From: an uncultured Spirochaetaceae bacterium
GTDB taxonomy: Bacteria; Spirochaetota; Spirochaetia; Treponematales; Treponemataceae
NCBI GenBank assembly: GCA_902796985.1
Contig: CADBRC010000233.1
Coordinates: 1-10,784, forward strand
Reading direction: 5' to 3'
Length of the DNA stretch: 10,784 bases
A program made the translations under genes and the position numbers. The first letter of the stretch is position 1, and the number at the start of each line of letters is the position of its first letter. Below, in pieces: positions 5,660 to 10,784 of this stretch. The notes under the pieces were generated by a model. It saw nothing but the letters and a program-made list of their open reading frames with translations, had not been told where the DNA came from and did no database searches.

Positions 5660-6952
5660 ATGGTTTCCCAGCTCGGGGAGGAGGCGGTCAGCGGGGTCTC
5701 CCTCGTGGACCAGATAAACGTCCTCCTGACCCAGGTTTTCGCCGCCCTCGCAACGGGGGGTGCAGTCGTCTGCTCCCAGTACATCGGTAGGGGCAGCAAG
5801 GCGATGGCAGGAAAGACTGCCCGCCAGCTGATCTACACGATCAGTGCAATCGCCCTCGCGCTGATGCTTGTGGGACTTCCCCTCCGCCGCCCCCTGCTCC
5901 GCCTGATTTTCGGGCAGGTTGCCCCGGGAGTGATGGACGCCAGCCAGCGCTACTTCCTCATCACCCTCTTCGCCCTGCCGGGAATAGCCCTCTACAGCGC
6001 CTCGTCCGCCCTTTTCCGCTCGCAGGGCAACTCCGCCATCAGCATGGACATAGCCCTGCTCGTCAACATCATCAACATCGGCGGCAACGCCCTCTTGATT
6101 TACGGCCTGGGCTGGGGGGTAGAAGGGGTCGCCGTCCCTACCCTCCTGTCCCGCACTGCTGCCGCCATAGTCCTGCTCGCCGCCCTGTACCGGGGCAAGT
6201 CCCGGCGGGGTACAGAAGGCAGGGGCATCTCCATCCGGGGAATCGGGCATGTACAGCTGGACTGGCACCTGATAGGAAGGATCCTGAAAATAGGCATCCC
6301 CAACGGGCTTGAGAATTCCACCTTTCAGATTGGAAAAATCCTCGTTCTATCCCTCATAGCTACATTCGGAACCCAGGCCATCGCCGCTAACGCCGCGGCA
6401 AACACGCTGACTTCGTTCGAGGTGCTGCCCGGCAACGCCTGCTCGCTCGCCATGCTGACGGTCGTAGGCCAGTGCTGCGGGGCGGGCAAGCCAGACGAGG
6501 CCTCCTTCTACGTAAAGAAGCTCCTCCGCATCGCTTACGCGGGCTTCTGGCTGTGGAACCTCCCCCTGCTCATGCTGATAGGACGGATTGTTGCCTTTTA
6601 CGGGATGTCGGAAGAGACGACCCGCCTCGCTGTTTCCATGGCGATGCTGCACGGGGTCGTCGGCCTCTTTATCTGGCCGACTTCCTTCATCATGCCGAAT
6701 GCGCTCCGGGCGGCCGGCGACGTGGCATATACGATGCTCGTCAGCATGATAAGCATGTGGACCGTCAGAATCGGCATGAGCTACGTGTTCAAATGTACAG
6801 GAATTTTCGGACTGCCCGAAGCAATGGGCTGGCCCTTAAGCTTCGGTGCGATGGGAGTTTGGTTTGCGATGATGCTGGACTGGGTAGCCCGCAGCATCGC
6901 ATTCGTTGTCCGCTTTGCCCAAGGTCACTGGAGGACAAAGCGGGTCATCTGA
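5660..6952 (+). CDS. MATE-family multidrug/metabolite efflux pump
   Basis: This is an inner-membrane antiporter of the MATE family that exports organic cations or metabolites using an ion gradient; the substrate cannot be read from sequence. From the first ATG it has 430 residues and about eleven hydrophobic segments, but the family normally has twelve helices and about 450 residues; the missing first helix is coded just upstream (from about 5567). Recognisable features are VSQLGEEAVSGVSL, the ALATGGAVVCSQYIGRG segment, SASSALFRSQGN, and the second-half repeat IGIPNGLENSTFQIGK with VGQCCGAGKPDEA. The C-terminus is basic (HWRTKRVI). It follows era by only a few bases and may be co-transcribed with it. 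Its stop is 11 bases from the convergent stop of the Nif11-like gene. Confidence 0.9.
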   Translation: MVSQLGEEAVSGVSLVDQINVLLTQVFAALATGGAVVCSQYIGRGSKAMAGKTARQLIYTISAIALALMLVGLPLRRPLLRLIFGQVAPGVMDASQRYFLITLFALPGIALYSASSALFRSQGNSAISMDIALLVNIINIGGNALLIYGLGWGVEGVAVPTLLSRTAAAIVLLAALYRGKSRRGTEGRGISIRGIGHVQLDWHLIGRILKIGIPNGLENSTFQIGKILVLSLIATFGTQAIAANAAANTLTSFEVLPGNACSLAMLTVVGQCCGAGKPDEASFYVKKLLRIAYAGFWLWNLPLLMLIGRIVAFYGMSEETTRLAVSMAMLHGVVGLFIWPTSFIMPNALRAAGDVAYTMLVSMISMWTVRIGMSYVFKCTGIFGLPEAMGWPLSFGAMGVWFAMMLDWVARSIAFVVRFAQGHWRTKRVI

Positions 6953-6963
6953 GAGCGGTCCTC

Positions 6964-7125
6964 TTAGGAATGCTCCGCCACGTATGCGGCGAACTCATCC
7001 GCGCTGGCACTACAGCCGTTGGCGGACAGGAAGTCCGCAACCGTTCCGCTATCAGTCGCCTTCTCAAGCGCAGCCTGCAGGCCAGCATCGGCCTTTACCT
7101 TATTATAGAATTCTTCAGCACTCAT
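6964..7125 (-). CDS. Small Nif11-like leader-domain protein without a core peptide
   Basis: The 53-residue product begins MSAEEFYNKVKADAGLQAAL and ends SADEFAAYVAEHS. The pattern of an N-terminal helix (EEFYNKVKADAGLQAALEKA), a middle segment VADFLSANGCS and a final SADEF helix matches the Nif11-like leader fold, known from nitrogen-fixation loci and from precursors of ribosomally made, modified peptides. Unlike those precursors it has no GG or GA cleavage site and no core after the leader; there is a single Cys (C38). I chose the ATG at 7125 because GAGG lies 7 bases upstream (7133-7136) and the domain begins there; extending the frame to 7275 adds non-homologous residues across the promoter. 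No modification enzyme is visible in the window. The MATE pump on the opposite strand is adjacent, but a link is unproven. Confidence 0.75.
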   Translation of the reverse strand: MSAEEFYNKVKADAGLQAALEKATDSGTVADFLSANGCSASADEFAAYVAEHS

Positions 7126-7151
7126 CTCTAATCCTCGTATACTAGTCCTGC

Positions 7152-7168
7152 CCGGGAACGATTCCCGG
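7152..7168 (-). promoter_or_regulatory. Hairpin in the 5' leader of the Nif11-like gene
   Basis: CCGGGAA (7152-7158) and TTCCCGG (7162-7168) form a perfect 7-bp stem with a 3-base loop. It lies between the predicted transcription start (near 7177) and the Shine-Dalgarno (7133-7136). It could stabilise the short message or be a regulator binding site. No T run follows, so termination is unlikely. Confidence 0.5.
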
Positions 7169-7183
7169 ACAACCCTACTATAT

Positions 7184-7212
7184 ATTATACCACAAAACAA
7201 AGAAGAAGTTAA
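7184..7212 (-). promoter_or_regulatory. Strong promoter of the Nif11-like gene
   Basis: On the minus strand TTAACT (7212-7207) and a consensus TATAAT (7189-7184) are 17 bases apart, and TGG directly precedes TATAAT as an extended -10. The predicted start near 7177 leaves a leader of about 50 bases. This is one of the best sigma-70-type promoters in the window. Confidence 0.65.
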
Positions 7213-7285
7213 AGGTCTTTTTCCTTTTTTTTGGAGAAGGAACAGGCATTCTGCCCGCCTGAACATGCCGTCCATAACTTTTCCC

Positions 7286-7314
7286 TTGTCTTATGGGGCA
7301 AAATGATGTACAAT
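7286..7314 (+). promoter_or_regulatory. Promoter of the SPFH/zinc-ribbon gene
   Basis: TTGTCT (7286-7291) and TACAAT (7309-7314) are separated by 17 bases; transcription should start near 7321, giving a leader of about 33 bases. The divergent stretch 7126-7353 otherwise holds the Nif11-side promoter and hairpin and an AT-rich tract with runs of T at 7218-7231. Confidence 0.55.
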
Positions 7315-7353
7315 TTTTTCTAATATAACACATTTCTAGGAAGCGAGGCACAT

Positions 7354-8715
7354 ATGGGCTTAATTGCGGCGGCGTTAGGAACGGTCAACGGGGTTTTGGC
7401 CGACCAGTGGAAAGAGTACTTTTACTGTGAGTCAATCAGCAACGACATCCTTATGGTCAAAGGGCAGAAAAAGACCGGAGGCCGGTCATCCAACACCAAG
7501 GGATCGGACAACGTCATCTCCCAGGGGTCAGTCATAGCCGTCGCGGACGGGCAGTGCATGATTATCGTCGAAAACGGCAAGGTCGCCGAGCTGTGTGCCC
7601 AGCCGGGTGAATACAAGTATGATTCCACGCTGGAACCGTCTATTTTCGCAGGCAACCTGGGTGAGAGCATCATCAACACCTTCAAGGAGATGGGCAAGAG
7701 GTTCACCTTCGGCGGAGAGCCTGCAAAGGATCAGAGGGTCTACTATGTCAACACCAAGGAGATAATCAGCAACAAGTACGGTACGGCACAGCCCGTTCCC
7801 TTCACGGTCATCGACCAGAGGGCAAACCTGGAAATGCTGGTCAGGATAAAGTGCTTCGGCGAGTACAGCTTCAGGATAACCGATCCCATCCGCTTCTATA
7901 CGAACATTGCAAGCAACGTAAGCTCCGAGTACGCCAAAGAGCAGCTGGACAGCCAGATGCGGTCGGAACTGCTGACGGCCCTGCAGCCTGCATTTGCAGT
8001 CCTGTCCGAAAAGGGCATCCGCTACTCCGCCCTGCCAGGCCATACGATGGAACTTGCCGATGCCTTGAACCAGCAGCTTTCCTCAAAATGGAAGAACCTG
8101 CGCGGCATGGAGATTGTCTCTTTCGGCGTCTCGTCCATCAAGGCTGATGAGGAGGACGAGAAGAAGCTGCAGGATGCCCAGCTGAATGTGACCTACTCAT
8201 CGGATCCGCGGAAATACCAGACGATGATGGGCATGGGTACCGTGGAGGCCATGAAGGCCGCCGCCAATAACGCAAACGGCGCGGCTATGGGCTTCATGGG
8301 AATGGGCATGGCGAACGGCATGGGCATGGGCGGCAGCATGGGCATGAACGCCTGGGCTCAGGGCGGCGGCCAGCCTGTGGCCCCCGGAGGGTTCGCCCAG
8401 GCACAGACTGGCGGACAGGCGGCTCCGGCTGCCCAGCAGGGGGGATGGACCTGCCCCAAGTGCGGCAGTGCTGCAAGCGGCAAGTTCTGTCCTGACTGCG
8501 GCTCACCCAAGCCCGCTGATACCGCCGGATGGACCTGTTCCTGCGGCGCGGTCAACAAGGGCAAGTTCTGCCAGGAATGCGGCAAGCCCAAGCCAGCCGG
8601 TGCCCCCCTCTACAAGTGCGACAAGTGCGGATGGGAGCCTGCCGATCCCCACAATCCGCCCAAGTTCTGCCCTGAATGCGGAGACCCCTTCGACACGGGC
8701 GACATTGTCGGGTAA
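7354..8715 (+). CDS. SPFH-domain (YdjI/virion-core-like) protein with three zinc ribbons
   Basis: The 453-residue protein has three parts. Residues about 25-285 form an SPFH/band-7-like domain of the YdjI type (WKEYFYCESISNDILMVKG, SQGSVIAVADGQ, CAQPGEYKYD, IRFYTNIASN). Residues about 290-364 are a flexible Met/Gly/Asn/Ala then Gln/Pro/Gly linker rich in MGMG repeats. Residues 365-453 hold three zinc ribbons with Cys pairs 367/370 and 379/382, 395/397 and 406/409, 422/425 and 439/442; the middle one starts CxC rather than CxxC. In Bacillus subtilis YdjI belongs to an envelope-stress locus with a PspA homologue, so membrane-stress scaffolding is a reasonable but unproven role. No transmembrane signal is obvious. 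The start has GAGG at 7345-7348, five bases upstream. The neighbour apt gives no functional hint. Confidence 0.85.
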   Translation: MGLIAAALGTVNGVLADQWKEYFYCESISNDILMVKGQKKTGGRSSNTKGSDNVISQGSVIAVADGQCMIIVENGKVAELCAQPGEYKYDSTLEPSIFAGNLGESIINTFKEMGKRFTFGGEPAKDQRVYYVNTKEIISNKYGTAQPVPFTVIDQRANLEMLVRIKCFGEYSFRITDPIRFYTNIASNVSSEYAKEQLDSQMRSELLTALQPAFAVLSEKGIRYSALPGHTMELADALNQQLSSKWKNLRGMEIVSFGVSSIKADEEDEKKLQDAQLNVTYSSDPRKYQTMMGMGTVEAMKAAANNANGAAMGFMGMGMANGMGMGGSMGMNAWAQGGGQPVAPGGFAQAQTGGQAAPAAQQGGWTCPKCGSAASGKFCPDCGSPKPADTAGWTCSCGAVNKGKFCQECGKPKPAGAPLYKCDKCGWEPADPHNPPKFCPECGDPFDTGDIVG

Positions 8716-8738
8716 GGCCCGGTAACAGGAAGGAATAA

Positions 8739-8792
8739 ACCTGTTCGGAAACCGGCTTGAAGCTCTGCTGCCAGTACAGGTTCCGAACAGGT
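8739..8792 (+). promoter_or_regulatory. Long stem-loop between the SPFH gene and apt
   Basis: ACCTGTTCGGAA (8739-8750) and TTCCGAACAGGT (8781-8792) are perfect 12-bp complements, and two more pairs can form inside past a one-base bulge. The 30-base interval may fold a small inner hairpin. It ends only four bases before the apt Shine-Dalgarno (AGAGGT, 8797-8802). No T run follows, so it may be a leaky terminator of the SPFH message, an RNA-processing site or a control element of apt. Confidence 0.6.
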
Positions 8793-8808
8793 CCAAAGAG
8801 GTATAATT

Positions 8809-9351
8809 ATGGACAAGGATTTTGAGATTCTGGACAAAGTTGTGGGCCGCGTGCCGGACTTTCCCAAGCACGGCGTGCTCTTCTATGATATAACGGGCGT
8901 ACTCCGCCATCCTGACGCATTCAAGTACTGCATTGACCGCATGGTGGAAATCTACAAGGACAAGCAGATTGACGCGGTCGCAGGCATAGAGTCGCGCGGC
9001 TTCATCTTCGCAGCCCCCTTCGCGGAGCGGGTCGGGGTCCCCCTGATTCTGATCCGCAAGGCGGGAAAGCTCCCGGGCAAGACCTACAACTGCAAGTACA
9101 GCCTGGAGTACGCGCAGGCGGAGATCGAGGTGCACGTCACGGACATCCAGAAGGGGCAGAAAATCCTCCTGGTGGACGACCTGATTGCAACGGGCGGAAC
9201 CCTCCGCGCCGCCAACAACCTGATTGAGCAGGGAGGAGCGAAGGTTACGGACGTCTTCGGCGTAATCGGCCTGCCCTTCCTGGGCTACGAGAAGGCCCTT
9301 GCCCCGATAAAGGCAACGACCCTCATAAACTACAACTCGGAGTCCAAGTAA
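8809..9351 (+). CDS. apt: Adenine phosphoribosyltransferase
   Basis: Apt is a cytoplasmic purine-salvage enzyme that converts adenine and PRPP to AMP and pyrophosphate. At 180 residues it has the family's normal length. Features in order are VPDFPKHGVLFYDIT (15-29), the adenine-side segment ESRGFIFAAPFA (61-72), the flexible-loop RKAGKLPGKTY (83-93), and the PRPP-binding LVDDLIATGGTL (121-132) with its paired acidic residues. The start is supported by AGAGGT six bases upstream. It follows the SPFH gene after 93 bases that contain a strong stem-loop, and precedes xylB with a separate promoter, so it may be monocistronic or read through from the SPFH gene. Confidence 0.95.
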   Translation: MDKDFEILDKVVGRVPDFPKHGVLFYDITGVLRHPDAFKYCIDRMVEIYKDKQIDAVAGIESRGFIFAAPFAERVGVPLILIRKAGKLPGKTYNCKYSLEYAQAEIEVHVTDIQKGQKILLVDDLIATGGTLRAANNLIEQGGAKVTDVFGVIGLPFLGYEKALAPIKATTLINYNSESK

Positions 9352-9381
9352 GGCCCGCTGCCTTTCGCCGACAAAAAGCGA

Positions 9382-9415
9382 CCGGTCACGACGCTCCTCT
9401 TGGAGCGCAGACCGG
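9382..9415 (+). terminator. Putative terminator hairpin after apt
   Basis: CCGGTC (9382-9387) pairs with GACCGG (9410-9415), and inside it CGCTCC pairs with GGAGCG around a TCTT loop, with small internal bulges. It starts 30 bases after the apt stop. A further GGCCCG (9352-9357) could pair with CGGGCC (9413-9418) as an alternative fold. Only a weak T/C-rich stretch follows, so intrinsic termination is plausible but not certain. Confidence 0.5.
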
Positions 9416-9464
9416 GCCGTTCCCCTCCTCCCACATACACCTCCCCCATTATCAAATTTCCCTA

Positions 9465-9498
9465 TTCATTCCGTGCAAAAGCCGTGGTATACTATAAT
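9465..9498 (+). promoter_or_regulatory. xylB promoter
   Basis: TATACT (9488-9493), preceded by TGG as an extended -10, overlaps a consensus TATAAT (9493-9498). A weak -35, TTCATT, lies at 9465-9470, 17 bases before TATACT. Transcription should begin near 9500. AAGGA (9520-9524) then serves as a Shine-Dalgarno, 12 bases before the ATG, which is slightly long. I saw no clear sugar-regulator operator. Confidence 0.55.
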
Positions 9499-9536
9499 AG
9501 AATAAACTTCTATCAAACTAAGGACGGACTATCACA

Positions 9537-10784
9537 ATGGCGTATCTTATCGGCGTTGACCTTGGAACGAGCGGCACCAAAACGGTGATTTTTGACGAGG
9601 CGGGTACCCCCCTCGCCTCCAAGACTGTGGAGTACCCCCTCTACCAGCCCCAAAACGGATGGGCAGAGCAGGATCCGCTTGACTGGTGGAATGCCTCCGT
9701 GGAGGGCATGAAAGCGGTCATCGCCCAGAGCGGGGCCAAAAAAGAGGACATAAAGGGAATCGGAATCTCCGGCCAGATGCACGGTCTTGTCATGCTGGAC
9801 AAGGACGGCAAGGTCCTGCGGAAGAGCATCATCTGGTGCGACCAGCGGACTGCCAGGGAATGCGAGGAGATAACGAGCAAGGTCGGGGCCAAGAAGCTCA
9901 TCGACATAACGGCAAACCCCGCACTGACGGGCTTCACCGCCTCCAAGATTCTCTGGGTGCGCAACAACGAGCCGGAGATTTACGCCAAGTGCGCCCACAT
10001 ACTGCTGCCCAAAGACTACGTGCGCTACATGCTGACAGGCGAGTTCGCGACCGAGGTCAGCGACGCTTCCGGCATGCAGCTCCTTGACGTGCCGCGCCGC
10101 CAGTGGTCGGATGAACTGCTCGGCAAACTCGGAATCGACAAGGCCCTGCTCGCCAAGGTCTACGAGTCTCCTGAAGTCACCGGAAAGGTGACGGCAAAGG
10201 CTGCCGACCTGTGCGGGCTCAAGGAAGGGACCCCGGTCGTCGGAGGAGCGGGAGACAACGCCGCCGCCGCCGTCGGTACGGGAACAGTCGTGGACGGCAG
10301 GGCGTTCACGACGATTGGAACGTCTGGCGTCGTATTTGCCCACACCTCCAAACTTTCGATTGACCCCGCCGGCCGCGTCCACACCTTCTGCTGCGCGGTT
10401 CCCGGTGCCTGGCACGTCATGGGCGTTACTCAGGCGGCGGGCCTCTCGCTCAAGTGGTTCCGCGACAACTTCTGCAATGCTGAAATCCAGACGGCGGCGG
10501 GCATGGGCAAGGACCCCTACTTCCTGATGGACCAGGAGGCAGGCCGCATCCCGATCGGCTGTGACAAGCTGCTCTACATGCCATACCTGATGGGAGAGCG
10601 TACGCCCCACCTGGATCCTGACTGCCGCGGCGTCTTCTTTGGCCTGTCCGCCATGCACACAAAGGCCCACCTGCTCCGCGCCGTCATGGAGGGCGTGACC
10701 TACAGCCAGAGGGATTCCATGGAGGTCCTCCGCGGCATGGGAGTCAAGACCGACACGATGCTCGCCTGCGGCGGCGGCGGTTCA
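9537..10784 (+). CDS. xylB: Xylulokinase (FGGY family), truncated by the window edge
   Basis: XylB phosphorylates D-xylulose to xylulose 5-phosphate with ATP, feeding the pentose phosphate pathway. The window holds 416 residues of a family that usually has about 490-510. Visible features are the first phosphate loop GVDLGTSGTKT (D8), the substrate motif GQMHG (79-83), WCDQRT (100-105), the catalytic-base segment GGAGDN (D240) followed by AAAAVGTGT, the ATP-side GTSGVVF, PYLMGERTPH, and the start of the adenosine motif ACGGGGS at the edge. GQMHG with WCDQRT is typical of xylulokinase rather than glycerol kinase. The frame is open to the last base. No xylose isomerase or transporter is in view; such genes may lie beyond the edge. 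Confidence 0.93.
   Translation, partial: MAYLIGVDLGTSGTKTVIFDEAGTPLASKTVEYPLYQPQNGWAEQDPLDWWNASVEGMKAVIAQSGAKKEDIKGIGISGQMHGLVMLDKDGKVLRKSIIWCDQRTARECEEITSKVGAKKLIDITANPALTGFTASKILWVRNNEPEIYAKCAHILLPKDYVRYMLTGEFATEVSDASGMQLLDVPRRQWSDELLGKLGIDKALLAKVYESPEVTGKVTAKAADLCGLKEGTPVVGGAGDNAAAAVGTGTVVDGRAFTTIGTSGVVFAHTSKLSIDPAGRVHTFCCAVPGAWHVMGVTQAAGLSLKWFRDNFCNAEIQTAAGMGKDPYFLMDQEAGRIPIGCDKLLYMPYLMGERTPHLDPDCRGVFFGLSAMHTKAHLLRAVMEGVTYSQRDSMEVLRGMGVKTDTMLACGGGGS

Noticed and set aside
5576..6268. Minus-strand open frame of 230 codons
   Set aside because: It is antisense to the MATE gene, which has strong family sequence on the plus strand; the predicted peptide is low-complexity and charged.
7126..7275. 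N-terminal extension of the Nif11-like peptide to 7275
   Set aside because: The extra 50 residues cross a consensus promoter and leader hairpin and bear no resemblance to Nif11 domains; a good Shine-Dalgarno supports the ATG at 7125.
8802..8807. TATAAT just before apt as a promoter -10
   Set aside because: Transcription would start inside the apt coding region, and no -35 lies at a proper distance; the sequence is better read as the Shine-Dalgarno-to-ATG spacer.
8503..9135. Minus-strand open frame spanning the SPFH gene end and apt
   Set aside because: It is antisense to two well-supported genes and has no domain of its own.
9513..10670. Minus-strand open frame of 385 codons opposite xylB
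   Set aside because: Long antisense frames are expected in GC-rich coding DNA; the plus strand carries complete FGGY kinase motifs.

Overview
The window is a compact, GC-rich bacterial segment (roughly 58% GC by eye) with two genes cut by the edges, seven further genes between them and no RNA genes that I could find. No taxonomic marker is decisive. From memory, the Era and adenine phosphoribosyltransferase sequences resemble those of treponeme-type spirochaetes. The secreted beta-helix protein, the SPFH/zinc-ribbon protein and the MATE pump are of types common in gut anaerobes (Clostridia, Treponema). I therefore suggest an anaerobic, host-associated bacterium, possibly a spirochaete; this is inference from recalled family resemblance, not a search.

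Layout. Positions 1-87 hold the last 28 codons of an unidentified plus-strand gene. It converges on a minus-strand gene for a secreted right-handed beta-helix protein (108-1655). Next, also on the minus strand, is a metal-resistance operon: an ArsR/SmtB-type repressor (4049-4369) followed 19 bases later by a P1B-type zinc/cadmium/lead ATPase (1777-4029). The ATPase carries a very histidine-rich tail where a heavy-metal-associated domain would normally be. The arsR promoter contains a 14-bp palindrome between its -35 and -10 elements, so the operon is probably self-repressed and released by metal.

Between arsR and the divergent gene era (4624-5565) lies a tandem array of seven 22-bp units (4409-4562), most of them self-complementary. 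Both flanking promoters sit so close to their start codons that arsR and era may be translated from leaderless or nearly leaderless mRNAs. Directly after era comes a MATE-family efflux pump. Its recognisable N-terminus begins within a few bases of the era stop, but that stretch has no ATG, GTG or TTG start in frame. The first in-frame ATG (5660) would remove most of the first membrane helix.

The pump gene converges on a tiny minus-strand gene (6964-7125) for a 53-residue Nif11-like leader domain with no core peptide. It has a near-consensus promoter and a hairpin in its 5' leader. Divergent from it is a 453-residue SPFH-domain protein with three C-terminal zinc ribbons (7354-8715), then apt (8809-9351, purine salvage) behind a long stem-loop, and finally xylB (9537 to the edge, xylulose phosphorylation) with its own promoter.

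The genes do not form one pathway. The only clear functional unit is arsR-cadA. The most unusual items are the 22-bp palindromic array, the start-less MATE frame, the orphan Nif11-like peptide and the expanding His-rich tract of the ATPase.
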